Assembly: GCA_013396655.1 (NCBI GenBank)
Contig: WBMV01003161.1
Span: 3,780,059-3,844,058, forward strand
Length of the DNA: 64,000 nucleotides
Source of the DNA: Campylorhamphus procurvoides
Taxonomy: Eukaryota; Chordata; Aves; Passeriformes; Dendrocolaptidae
Direction: 5' to 3'
Of this stretch, positions 49,686 through 62,600 are shown piece by piece. The notes under the pieces were generated by a model that was not told the origin of the DNA, did no database searches, and saw only the letters and a program-made list of their open reading frames with translations. The first letter of the stretch is position 1. The number at the start of each line of letters is the position of its first letter. The position numbers were made by a program, and so were the translations under genes.

Positions 49686-51772
49686 TGGCACATGTGTTTC
49701 TGTCAGTGGTTCAGCGAGCAAGGGATACCATAAAGTAGGTGGCTAAAGCCTTTTTGTACCCTACCAGGTTATCTTGTTGTCACAATTGCCATCCAGTGAA
49801 CCAGGTATCGGGTCTCTCCTCAGATCAGAGCATCCCAGCTCTCATTACAAACTAATGTCACCAGGACACCAGACTAGATGGGAAAAACCCATTTATCAGG
49901 AGCCCAGCATACAACTTTTAGTCTTTAAAAAAAAGGCAAAAAAGGGGAAGCAGGGCTTCATTTGTGTTAATATCCTCTAAACTTAAAAATGCCTGCTGAA
50001 TGTTAGAAAACCTAATACATGCTTCTGTCAAATTCCATTTCTGGAAGGTATATGAGCAGACTACAACTTAATGTTTTTCTCAAGGTATGTTTGTTTAAGC
50101 TCCATCACAATGTAACTGTAAAGTCTGCTGAGTACATAAATGGGTTTTTTTTATATTTGTATCCTATGCCTAGATTTAGGTAGCATATAAATGAAATGCT
50201 GTCATATATTAAGCATTTAAAACAGATCCTAGTTTTCAAGTATCTATTCGAATGCATAAGGAATCATGATATTTATCTTGCAGACTCATGCTCTTGAGAT
50301 ATAGATGTAAAGAAATTTTACTTGCTGGGCTGGAGTTTTAGGTCATGCTGAATTTATGCTGGTGCAGCCTTTTCTCAGGGAAAGAGCCTTTGCTTATATC
50401 TCAGAAGGGATGTGAGATAATGGACTTTTACACTGAGACATTTGTACTTCCAGAAAAGCTTTTACTGACCAAGAGCGATGCCCAGGCACTCCTGTGGCTT
50501 AGATAAAATTAATTGGTGAAGAGGCAATCCACATTTACTGAAAGTAGAAATGCAATGTTTTGATAACTTCAGAGACTTTTTTCTGTCCTAAAAATGGCCA
50601 TTTGAGCATGCTGAGGAAGGTATCCAGTTATGCTGATACATCGAAATAAATCTCAGAGAACTGTATCAGCAGGCAGGATATGTGATTTTTTGCATGTGGG
50701 TTAAATTAGATGGCTGTGATTATAGATGTGGAGGAGAAATCCATGAGGTGAATTCCACATGTATCTGTGTGTGCAATGTAAATCTTTACTAAATAATAGT
50801 GAAAAGAATAGTGTGTGCTGTGAAGTCAGAGTTGAAAAATAATCCTGCAAGCTGCCTCCTTTTTAGTTAATGAAGACATAGGAATTTTTGTAACATACAG
50901 AAAATCAGGACTCAGTAATGTGTTGATTATCCTTCCATTAAAGATTATCCCAGCCATAGAAATGGAATGTAAGTTAGCTTTGTAGGGGAAATATCGACTA
51001 GACAGGCTGCTAACACAGAGATTGATTTTTATTATTTAGCAAGGCAGAATATTAGGATACATGAGCGTTTCTTTTTTTAACAAAGATGCTCTGCTGTCAG
51101 CAGTGAAATATTACTGCAGGAGAGTTTTCTTTTTATACACAGTGGTAAGAAACATGTCTTCCTTTCTCGGCACTTCAGCCACAGATGCTATCAGCGAGAC
51201 CATCTGTGGTGACAGATTTGTGTTATATCACTTAGAAACTGAGCGAAGCTGGTAAAGCCTCCTACTACAGGATATAAGTAGCTCCTGCTAAGGCTGGGCT
51301 GTGTTACGGTTCTGTCTTTCTTCAGGGGGCAGAGGAGTGGGAGAGTTGTGTGGATAGAGGCTCACAGGAGCTTTCAATCATGTCTTCACCCAGTCTTGTA
51401 AGATTGATGTGGATCTTCTGGGGCAACTTCTACACTGAGATCCTTCCCCTGGGTCCCAGCTGGGGATGGGTCTGGACTCGGTGGGTCACTTGCAAACCAA
51501 ACTGGTCTGTGGATGTCAAGGGGACACTGAATGCACCCTCATGGAAGTCTGTGTGTAAGTGGTGTGTACCAGGCTGCGTGTGGTTCGTGTCTCCTCTAGA
51601 GGAATGAGTGCAGAAAGGACAATGTCCCCTCAAAATGTCTTCTCAACATTTTGTTGTCCTCAAGATGATGACATTTGGGTCACCATGGGCTTTTTCCTAC
51701 CCAGTTGTAATTTTTTTCATTATTAATCTTCAAAATGTTCTTAATTGGTGTTCTGGGATTTTCCCAGGCCAG
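49686..51772. other. Gene-free stretch, nothing recognised
   Basis: AT-rich spacer with no frame above 85 codons. No further transposon or RNA gene was recognised. Confidence 0.6.
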
Positions 51773-51928
51773 ATTCCTTGTACCTAGAAGTGTTCAAGGC
51801 CAGGTTGGAGGGGACTTTGAGCAGCTTGGTCTAGTGGAAGGTGTCTCTGCCCATGGCAGGGGTGTTGGAATGAGGTGATCTTTAAGGTCACTTCCAATCC
51901 AAACCCTTCTGTGATTCCATGATTCCCA
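51773..51928 (+). mobile_element. CR1 LINE 3'-end fragment, sense orientation
   Basis: Contains AGTGTTCAAGGCCAGGTTGG, GGACTTTGAGCAGCTTGGTC, TAGTGGAAGGTGTCTCTGCC, CATGGCAGGGGTGTTGGAA and GTGATTCCATGATTC. These are the final part of a CR1 copy of a different 3'-end type from the one at 47052, with an octamer tail. It is well preserved and 5'-truncated. Confidence 0.92.
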
Positions 51929-54900
51929 GAGGGTGAAAAGCTTTGAAGAACACCATTGTTAGCAAGTGACCACGGTGACCATAAACACCATTGAAGCACT
52001 CCTGGGACTGAAACCACTGCACCCCACAGGGCAAACTGGCCACCCCAGGGTCGGTATTTCAACCATGAGGAGGCAATAAAGGGGTGTTGATGGCACGTGG
52101 TGTCACACAGCACGTCACACAGCATGTCTGTGCAGGGAGTTTCTACCCTAACAGGTGGTGTGGCAAAAACATTGCAGCAAGCTTTGCTGAGCCAAGAGTG
52201 GAGACCATCAGTCTTCACATCTGTGGCTGTTGAAGGTATTTGGAGATGGATTAGTTTGGAAAGGTATTCATGTCTCCATAAGCGTAAAAGAAACATGGGT
52301 TTAGGCTGAGAAACAATTTTTGCTGCTAATAATATCACAATAACCTTGCTCTACATTCCGAATCAGTGGGGCATACTCATATACCAAATGAGCACAATAG
52401 AATTCATCAGTATGAAAGCTCTCCAAGCATCCTGAAATGAGAATTACAGGTTCCTCAGCCCATAGTGTCGTTCACTCATTCCTCATCTCAACTTCTAGCA
52501 AGTAACAACAGAGCTGAAGAGGTTGAGCCCCTTTATGGGAGTTGGCATTTCATGATCTCAAGTTCCCCACCTCCAATATAGGAGAGATCATCCATTTGGT
52601 CATGCAGAGAAATGGCCATGACTTCTTTCAGTAATAGAACCCATAAAACAACCAGAAATAAAACTATGGCATTTTACAAAATCTAAGTGATAACAAACAC
52701 CTACTTGTCAGTATAAATTTGCAAAATTGTCCTTCCGTTCTTTTAAAATAAAACCCTACTGATAGCTTATACTTTAAAGCCAGCAAAGAGAATTTCCAAC
52801 AGATGATCTGAGGAGATTGTTTTTTTATCTTTGTCTTTCAAAATTTAGACTTGCTGCATCTCCTCCATAATCATTTTGGAGAGCCAAATCATAGCAAAGT
52901 TTTTCTGGGTACTGTTCCTGCACGCAGTGCAGCTGCCTAAGATTTTCCAGTTGGTAAGATAAATATTGAAACAGTCATAAAATGAACAACTCTTTTTTGT
53001 GAAGTCAGGTATTTCCTGAAGGATACATCATCTGCCAGTTATGTCCCAGTTGGAAGATACAGCAGATACAGCTTGCATGTAGAAACCTGTCTTTTTTTAT
53101 TCTTTCCTTTATCCTTCCTCCCTTCTTTCATTCCTCTGAGTGTTTGGGCTCTTGTTTTACAAAGACTTAGAGCAATGCACCCAGAACAGCTGGGCTGATT
53201 GCAGAGGGTACTGCATGTTTGGCATCTCCAGTTCCCACATTGCCTCTGAGCAAAATCTCCACTTGTGTTCTATTCTTCCTTCTTCCAAAGGTCCTGAGAC
53301 AAATCTGCAGGGGAGAGGCACAGGAAGAGGTTGGGAAGGCCACCCAGTGGGCTGGCGAGAAACATTTGCAATGAATTCTTTTCTCTTTTTGATTGCCAAA
53401 TAATACTTACTGCTTTTAAAAATGTGAACTGGATGTCATCTATTTTAAAGCAAAATGGGACCAGCAGCAAAGACTGCAGCATTTAATGTGGGGGATTTTG
53501 AGGTTTTTTGGCCTTTTTTAACATATCAAAAGTACTTCCTGCAATGAATGTGTTTTATTGAAAAAAAAGAGAAGAAACTGTGATTGGTTTTACTTCAAGA
53601 TCTGGGCATCTTTCTAGTCTAAACCTCTGCTCACAGCAAGGCAGGCAGCACAGGCTTCTCAGGAGCTTGTCCAGTCAAAGTCTGAATAACATGCTTTGTG
53701 AGGTCCTAATGTGGATGAAAAGAAATATAAATGTAAACATAGAAAAGGTCCTTAAAAAAAAAAGAGTTGATCACTATGCTGCACATAAAACCAGAAGAAA
53801 ACCAAAATCTTCAACACAAATTCTGCTCCTTTATGTCCTTGTCATGTCCTTGAAGCTTGAAAATCCACCTGCTGGATAACTGGGCTCAGAATCCAGTTCT
53901 GCAGCTGAGACATGATGATTCTTCTGTAAAGAAGAATACTTTATTAACAATATGTTTATGTCAGCTATCAGCCATTCATGAACTCTTATTGACAGCTAAA
54001 TAGAACCTGAATGATTTGGGCTTTGGGCTGTCATTCAGGGAGGCTTTTGCTTTCAGGTCTGTCTTAACCTGCAAGTATGTAATTTGTTTCATTTGTGGTG
54101 CTGCATAGGAAATGAACCTGGGTCTCCAGTGCTCAAAGGCAAATGCAGTAATCATCTGCATGACTTGATTCCGTATTCTGGTAATATGAAAATTGTCAAT
54201 TATGGATGAATTATGGGTGCTACTGATACCTGTAATTTGGTTTTGCAGTTTTGTAAACATATGCAGCTGCATTTAATTGTATTTTACTAGTCATGTAATT
54301 CATTAAGGTGCACCTGCAGTCACCTAAGATGCAGATATTAATGAACTGAAACACTCTATTTCATTGTCTGCTATTTATATTGACATTTCTTACAACTGTT
54401 TGTTTTTAATCACAGATCTGTGTATCTGAGATGCTGATATTAAAAAAAAATTTGATGATTGTGAAATAAACAGAGGGCATAGCTAGCTGCTGTATTTTTA
54501 ACTTCCTGAAAGTACTTGCTAAATAATTAATTTAAACAATTGCTTTTCCATGCAAAGCCCAAGACTGGAGGAAAGCTGTAGAATTGATTTTTGCAACAGT
54601 TATTGTGGCCAAGATGAATCATTAGATAACTGATCCCAGGGATGTGAGCTGCTCAAGCCTGTACTCTGTATTTCCATGCTTGAGCGGTGATGGATGTTCA
54701 GCTCTGCCCAAATACAGTACCTTTACCTTTCATCTCCCAGTCCAATCTCTTGGAGATGTTATCTTCAGCTTTGGGAACACACTTTGAAAATAGGCATTTT
54801 TTTTTGCACAAATGAGTGCTTAATATGCACAGCCTGTTCCTCCTCTGCTGCTGCTACATGCTCCTTTCATTTGGATTAGAGCAAAAAACAAGTAGATTTA

Positions 54901-57900
54901 TTGGCCATGTAGCCAGTCCCTGGTTCAGTGCATTTTGCAGAATGTACAGTAGAGCACTGAGGACCAAATCATACACATAATTCCCAAGATTTCATTTTCC
55001 TTTCTTTCAGCATTTCTCATTCAGCCTGTTATTATGGGGTAAAAAATGGTGTTGTGGCAGCAGCCTGTGCCTTCAGCAGGCCTGGGGTAAACTCTGGCTC
55101 CGTGAGGAATTGTCATAACTTTGCTGCACAGGATAAAGGTGGAAAAGGAAGCGAGAGAGAGACAGGTTCAGTTGTGGTCTGCATCCCTGGGAATGTTGCT
55201 CTGTGTCTGCTGTCTGTGTGGGAAGACAGAGAGAAGAGTGATGAGCCCAAAACCTGCAGGCTGCTTAGGGGGCCACCAACCTGTCCATCAGGGCAGGAGA
55301 CATGCTCTGATCTCCTCTCAGGGTTGGTTTCTGCCTCTTCCAGCTCTCTCCATCTGCCACCTCTTGTCCCTCACAAAGTACCACACTCAGGGACCTTCTT
55401 CCCATTGTTACTTTCTCCTTGGAGAGAGTTTTGCTTTCCTTTCCTCTACCCTAACTCAAAGGGCTGCTCTCAGTTAATCAGACTCTTACACCTGTAAGAA
55501 CAGCCAAACCACCAAAGTTAAATAGCATAATAGCTAAACAAAACAAAGTTCATGAGTCTGAGAAAGATGTAGATGTGCTTCCCATAGGTTATAAATGTTG
55601 TAGTTCCCATCCCTGAATCAAAGGTATTGTATTTCTTGAGAAAAATCTCTTTTCTTTGGAGAACCTGTTGGTTGATTGAGGATCTTTCTTGGAAACAACA
55701 TTAACTTATACATTCCATTTTCAGTGAAATATTTTTTGTCAGAAAGTTTTCTCAGCTCTAGCTATTAGAACACTCTTCCTGCCTGACAAAAAGTTATTCC
55801 TCTGCCCTGTAATATAGGTCCTGGGACAAAAATAGAGTGAATCCTTTCCATACGTTTTGACATTTTTAAGGATGTGTAAGATTTCTGTTGCAGGTTGGGG
55901 GGGAAGGGTGTTAGTTCCGTATTTCAGAAGTTTCTGGGATCTGAATGAGTATCATGACATTATGCTAGGAAACATTTTCTGGCCTTATATTGAGTTTTAT
56001 TGATAGATGCTTTTGCAGTTGCAATATTTGTCACAAAATGGACTAATCCCATCGCTCAGATGAGGTACTTTGTGGCTTGGCACCATTTCATAGCACAGTG
56101 ATGGTTATTGTAAGAGCAAGCTAAGTATTCTCCAGCCTATCTAGCATATGAAGTTCTACCAAGCATCACACCTCCATTTCTGGAGGTGCTTTACAGACAC
56201 AGTTTCCAGCTAGGCAAATGTCGAGCAAGAAGATGAATTGGAACCTTAATAAGAGGACTTGCACAAGAGGACACAGATTCCTGAGATGGAAGAGGCAGAT
56301 ATCAGGACAGATGCCTTCAATTAGAAGGAATTAAAGACTTATGTTGTAAATAACTTAAAAAAACTCCAAACCCACAGGAAAGAATCTGATTATGTCTGTC
56401 CTGACACATTTACAAGTGTTGAAGCATCCAACAGCAGGAACATTTGCACAGGAACAATCAAAGTACTCGTGTTCTTCTTATGCTGGCATCTTAAAAACAG
56501 AAGAACAAATTAATGGCATTTTTCCTCACTTTCTTTGTTATGCCCACTAAGAATGTTTCAAACAACCAAAGGAGAAAGTTAAAAAATTAAAATGAACTGC
56601 CTTTTTAGGGGAGAGGACGGGGAGATTAGACAAGGTGGCTGTGAATGTATTGTACATCAGGTTGGGGGTGGTCTTGTTTCCCCAGGAGAATGCTGGTCAG
56701 AAACCTGAGTGAATATGGCACTTTGGCTGTCTTATGATTCTGTTCTACAGACTGTTGAAATGAGGAATTAAAGACCAACTGAAATGCAGGAAAATGTTAA
56801 CAGTAGGCTACATTTTGCAATCACATTGTTCAAGGTGTTCTTTCCAATGAAGTATAGACTAGATGAAGCATAGTTCCATTAAATTAGTGTGTCGGTTGAA
56901 GCATTTTAAAGTTCTCTTTCTGGGTAATAACAGGATTTCTAAGGAAAATGAGTTTCCCAAGTCCCACAAGTTGTTTTATCTAGCAGGCCTTACATTTAAG
57001 CCAGCTCCAATTAGGGTTATTTTCTTCCTTAGACTTGGATAAAATCTTCTCCAAAGTTTAGCTTTCACTGGCCTTTGGAGAAGTTCTTTGCACTACTGAA
57101 GTCTTACCCACTTCACTGTGTAAGAAAACAGGATTTAGCCCTCATGTCTGCCTATACTCTTCATTTGAAGTTTCCTTTAAATGAGCTGCTTTCCAAGCCA
57201 CAGAGATACTAGATCAGAGGTAAAACATCTCAGTCATTAAATGCTTCCTTGTCTTGCTGCAAGTCATGCAGTGTTGGGGAATGGTTCAATTAGTTTTGAG
57301 TTTGCAAACTGATTGATTTTCTGCTCCTTTTCCCTCTGTCCAGGAATGGACACTAGTTATGACAGCTCCTATCTCTGTAGGAAAATTCTGCACACAGAAA
57401 CTAACTTGAGAAGTGAATGGCTTTATGACAAGCTCACAAAGTTGTTTGGCTGCATTTATTTTGATCATTGATTTGTACACGGTCTGAAGTGTTAGGAGAG
57501 AGGAGAGGTGTATCCAACTCTCAGCTGACCAGTAAGTGCCATATCTAACTGATTCTTTAGTGCCAAGTGGAAATTGAGTTTTCTTGGCTCAGAAAATGTG
57601 CCTATTTCTGGAGTTTGCTACCATTTAAGCCACTTCTATTTACGCTCATCATTGCTATTGCTGCATAGCATTGTCATTTGGTTTTGCTTTTGATTTCTAA
57701 GCACACTGAATTAATGAACTTTCGTTTATAACCTTAATGCTTGTTTGTGTAATTGGTTCTCGCTACATTGAACATTTACTCTTATAGCTGATGTCTTTTA
57801 TTGCTGAACTCCACTCAAACACTTCACTGACATAGAGTTATCCAGACCATAGAATTGCTTTATACACAATACGAGTAATTCAGTGTTTGGATTTCTGTGA

Positions 57901-58644
57901 CACATATCAAGGACAATTATTCTAAACTTGGTTTGTTTTGAACAAGGACAGAACTATGATTATTTTTGGCATTTATAGGAGTCCAAGGGGTACTAAAATA
58001 TAATAATTTTTTGCCTTTTCAAAAATATTGGCAGATTTAGGATGCTACAAGACGTGCCTTTTGCCAACTTAGAGCTTCTTGGTCTCCACTGATTGTTTTC
58101 TGAAAGGCTCTGGGAGCAGAACTCACAGCATAAAGCACACAATGACTGTGTATTAAACACAGCTTTAATTTGAAAATAAGCGTGGGATAGTTGGTAGTTT
58201 AATTGGTTTGTGGCTTCATCTGTCTAGAGAAAGTAGGCAGAGGGTATGTAAACCCCCTGCCTTCTGCAGCTTGGTTAAGCCTCCTCTCCCAGTGAGCAGC
58301 CCAGGAGAAGGTGGGCAGCTCCCAGGGCTGGGTAACACCTTGGCTCAGCCCTCCCACTCGCTGGGTCAAAATAGCTGAGCCAACACCTGCCTGCGGGGAG
58401 GTAGAACTTCAGTCCTGCTACAGGCCAGCAGTAAATCACTACCCTTTCCCTCCCACGGGGAGTAGGTGATTGTGATTCAGAGATGCATCTCTGAGTCAAG
58501 TGGCCTCCCGGGGCTCTCGTGGGATGTCTCCTCCTGGTTTAGGAGCAGTGATGAAGAAGAGTCAATACTTGACAAAATGTTGCTGGAAGGGGGTAATTGC
58601 AGCCAGTCTGAAAGGAAGGTATAAGGAACTGCTTTGCCTTTTGG
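51929..58644. other. Gene-free stretch; one unexplained patch next to the CR1
   Basis: The first 400 bases (51929-52340) are GC-richer, contain a 12-base direct repeat of TCACACAGCA(C/T)G near 52110-52135, and are open on the minus strand for 184 codons. That frame (51784-52338) ends inside the antisense of the adjacent CR1, so it is not an ordinary gene. The rest is AT-rich spacer; a 147-codon frame at 55054-55497 (+) has no recognisable product and is overlapped by a 118-codon frame. Around 54250-54560 and 57600-57900 the AT-rich texture resembles conserved non-coding DNA, without a distinctive motif cluster. Confidence 0.5.
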
Positions 58645-59030
58645 TTCATAGAATCCATGGGTTGGAGGGCACCTTAAAGATCATCTCATTCCAGTGCTTT
58701 CCCATGGGAGGGACATCTTCAACTTGACCAGGTTGCTCAGAGCCCCATCCAACCTGGCCTTGAATGCTTCCAGGGATGGGGCAGCCACAGTTTCTCTGGC
58801 CAGGGTCTCACCATCCTCACAGGAAAGAATTTCTTCCTCAGACCTAATCTAAGCCTACTCTCTGTCAGTTTGCAGTCATTCCCCCATGTCCAGTCATTAC
58901 ATGCTCTTGTAAATAATTCCTGTCATCCTTGTGGGCTCCTTCAGGGACTGGAAGGCCACAATTAGGTCATCCTGAAGCCTTCTCTCTTTTCCAGGCTGAA
59001 CAATCCCAATTCTCTCAGCCTTTCGTTCCT
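58645..59030 (-). mobile_element. CR1 LINE fragment, antisense orientation
   Basis: Opens with TTCATAGAATCCATGGGTTGG (the reversed 3' end) and runs through CACCTTAAAGATCATCTC, CATCCAACCTGGCCTTGAA, TGCTTCCAGGGATGGGGCAG, GTGGGCTCCTTCAGGGACTG and CCAGGCTGAACAATCCCAA to about 59030. This is the reverse complement of the CR1 3' region, including the part encoding the end of the reverse transcriptase. It is 5'-truncated with scattered substitutions and indels; no long frame survives on the coding strand. Confidence 0.92.
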
Positions 59031-59620
59031 TTTAAATCCGTTTCCTATCCCTTCAGTGGTAAAGAAAGGTTTAATATCCTGAAGCTGAAATTTATATCCA
59101 CTCTTTCCAACTGGTGGCTAAAGAATGTGCTGTGATGCAAAGGAATGTGATCATAGCAAAGATTGCGTGCCTGCAGAGATGTCATAAATGTCTTCTCGTG
59201 CCTGCATTTCAAAAGGCAGCGCCACCAAAGATAAAGGAGGAATCTGAAATAGTTGAGGTGGTAGGAATTTTCTGACGACTGACTTTCCAGAGAAAAGTAT
59301 ATTTCCTCACAAATCTGAAAATGGCCATCATGAAAAATGTCAGTTTAATGGAAATTAATGTGGAAAAGAAAATTGGAGGTTTCCTCTGGTGTACCCCTGA
59401 AGGCTCTTCTGAAGAACTGCAGTGTTGCTGTCACTGCCTGTCTACTGGAGGAAAGGGAACGGGCAAGACTTTTCCCCCAAGGCAGCAATTTCAGCCATGC
59501 TGAGATGGAGTTTGTATCTTTTATTTTTCCTGGAAACTCTTACTGGGGAGAACAGGGAATTGTGGAGTTTTATATTTTAGAGTGATGTTTTTTCAAGTCA
59601 CTTTCCCCTCCCTCCCCCCC
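59031..59620. other. Gene-free stretch up to the assembly gap
   Basis: AT-rich spacer ending in a C-rich tract (C7 at 59614-59620). Only frames of 60-75 codons are present. Confidence 0.6.
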
Positions 59621-59634
59621 NNNNNNNNNNNNNN
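59621..59634. other. Assembly gap (14 N)
   Basis: Fourteen N follow a pyrimidine run ending in seven C. The gap may mark a C-rich homopolymer the sequencing could not resolve; true length is unknown. The open frame crossing it on the minus strand (59570-59884) is not interpretable. Confidence 0.98.
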
Positions 59635-62600
59635 CTTTATATCCCTCTGCTTTCTGGCCAACTAAGCGCCTTGGCAAAAAGAGCAAAGTCTGGTCACCAG
59701 CTTTGTTCTGAAGGTGCCAGGGTTGTTCTGGTTGTCCTATTACCACCAAGCTTCCAAGGACTCTTTCTGAGTACAGGAGTGACTGTTCAGGCATGACCAG
59801 GGGTGTCAGTCCTGCAGCAGGAGCTGCTGTGGGTGAAGATCTTGTTCCTCTGCACGTTCCTTTCTGGTTAAAGTTGTTTCTCAATCGTTTTCTGAAATTT
59901 TTGAAACAGACAGCGACATGCTCCTGTTTCTGAACACTTCTGCTCCAAGACTAGCAAACATGCAGGAATAAGACAGATGTTTAGAATCCACCCCAAACCC
60001 CAAGAAATTACTTTTCTTTCTCCTTTACTGGGCCCAGTTACTCACTGACTGTTCCTAGACAGTCAGTGCCTGTCGCCCTCAAAGGAGACAGTGATACTAT
60101 TTCTTGGAAATATATTACGTGTGAACACTTTATTAGCTAAAATGAAAGTGTGATCAAAACCCTTCCTTAGGCAGTGGTGAAAGCAAATGAAAGAATGGGA
60201 GAGATTCAGGATTTTGCTGTGTCTTAACAGTAAGTGACTCAGACTTGTATAAGGTAACTTTTATTCCGTTTTTTGCACTCATGTCATGACATCCTCATGT
60301 CTTGTTCTCCCTGTAAGGCGCCTGGGGTACTTGTGAAAAGGCTGTCATCAGTGCCAGGGAGAGACAAGTGCCGCATGAAAAGTGACAGTGGAAGTTTTTC
60401 TGCTCCACCAGTGTCGGTGCCTTCATTTTTCTTGGGAGCCATCTAGGAATAAAAGCTGTACCTCAGCTATTACGGCCATTCAAACAAACCTGCCTATAAA
60501 TATCTCTGCTGGCTCCAAGTAAAGTGTAGTTTTTCACTGGAAGTGTTTGTTTAATCAGGTTGTCCTGACTGTCCCCAAGCACTGATGAGTCAAGTCTCTG
60601 CAGGAGAAGGGCTGTTCCCCAGAGAAACACTTTCCCACAGAGCTGGAATTCTTGTGTCTCTTCCCAACACTCCAAGACTTTTGGTGAGAATTATGGTCAC
60701 CCTCCTCTCCCAGTGTCTCAAAAAGAATGGCTTGCATCTCTGAAATCATCTGACTGTTGATGGAGTAACCATAGTGTTGGTTACCACTGGTTACAGGCAT
60801 GGGGAACCAGTGGTGGTCTCACAGCTGGTTGTTGCAGGACAGTTGTTTTCCCAAAATATTGTGCAGTGGATTCATGCAGCCCCTTTGCATTTTCTTAGTT
60901 GACTATTTCCCACTTTTCTTACCCAAAGAAATTGCTCTTACCCTCTTCTGTTACCTGTGAATGAATCCCGTAGTTCTACTCTTCAAATTCAGGTTGAGCA
61001 TTAGACTAAAAGTTTATGGTAATATAATTGTTTCGTATGAGATCATTCCACTTCATAAAAGGTGTGTTCTGATGGTCTGGAAATAATGTTATAAAACAGA
61101 AAGACCTCAGAAACACTAATGCACCATCGCTAGAATTGTGTTATCTGAAAAATACTTGAAGTGCCTTTCTGCCGTGCTCTGTGTTCAGAATCAAAATGAG
61201 GAAAGAAAAATTTTTAAGATAAATTGGTTTGTGAAAAATTTATGTGCACTTTACTAGTGCAGGCAGGATGTAATCTGCTTTGTATTGAATCTGCTTGAAA
61301 AAAAAAAAACCACAATGATAATGAGATTTTTTAAAGGCACTTTTAAATTCATGCTGGCAAAAGACAAATAGTCATGACTTTTAATTTCTATAAACTTAAC
61401 AGCTGGGGACAAAATAAAGCGTTATTAACTTAAGGGGTGTAAGGAAGTTGCTTTTGCTTCAAGGACGAAATAAGTTATTCTATTCCCAGTGTTATTCATC
61501 TGAGCTGTCTGTCTGCTCTTTCTGCTGGTACTGCCAGGCCAGCGAGTGGTTCTATTTATGCTGCTTTTCCTGGCTGTGGTGAGAGAAGAGGGGCCAGAGA
61601 CACCTGTGGTGTCTGTACCCCTCGTCTTTAGTAGTGCCTGTCAAAACATTGGCCAGGAAGGGACTGTCCTCCATGGCCAGGTTGCTCTGCTCCTAAATGG
61701 GGTATTCAAAATATAAACTGAATTACCAAATAGTGAGGAGCTCCTTAAACTTCTTTTATTGTTTGGAAAAATATTATTTTTTTGTCTCTCTTGTTATTAT
61801 GACTCTTCTATCATGACAGCCATTAATGATGAAGATGTTTGTCCTTGTCATACTGAGTTCTCACACTAATTTTAATTGCCTTAAGTACAATTTACTGTTA
61901 CCAGATGATATCAGTTATTTTTATTTATCACTGTATGTATTATATTACAACTAAGAAGCAATCTGTTTGGTTTTGTTTCTCTTTTGTTATAAATTTAATG
62001 GTAATTCAAACAGCAGCTACAGTTTCTCTGTATTCTTGTGTGCATGTTGAATAGAGTTCCACTTATATTAGTGATTTATTTTTTGCTGTGAATATCTTTG
62101 ATTGCACCTGCAGACTCTTCCTGTATTTTCCTAGACTTCACCACAGAAGAAGTTACAGAATATATTGTGTTAATATAAACCACAAGTTCATGTTTACATA
62201 CTGAGTTTCCCTTGAGTCCCAAGTCTTTACTAACTGATTTGTCATAGAGGTGAAGGGCACAACCTCTGTGTTTAGGAAATCAATACCAGTTGCCATTTCC
62301 ATTAAGGAGTCTTGGCTGAAGTTGTTCTGTCTTACATATTACATTGCTGTCAGTATGTGCTTTCACTTGCTCATGGCCTGAAGTGAAAAATGGGGACAGA
62401 CTAAAAAAGGTAGGGTTTTTTTATCTCAAATAAACATATCCTCTCCATAGAATTGGACAGGACTGATCTGAAGATGCCTTGAGCAGAGAGGGAATACAGA
62501 AAAACTAGGGTGAGTAAATGTTTTTTAAAAATGCACTTAGACATGCTCAGCTAAACCAAAACAGTGAAAAAAGTATAGTCTGACCTAGTGTGGAAAAATG

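Noticed and set aside
55054..55497. 147-codon plus-strand frame
   Set aside because: Overlapped by a 118-codon frame in another phase; Ser/Pro/Cys-rich product with no family.
57347..57379. Strong polypyrimidine tract and CAG acceptor (ending near 57344) with a nearby GTAGGA donor
   Set aside because: The implied exon would be only about 33 bases, with nothing to link it to a transcript.
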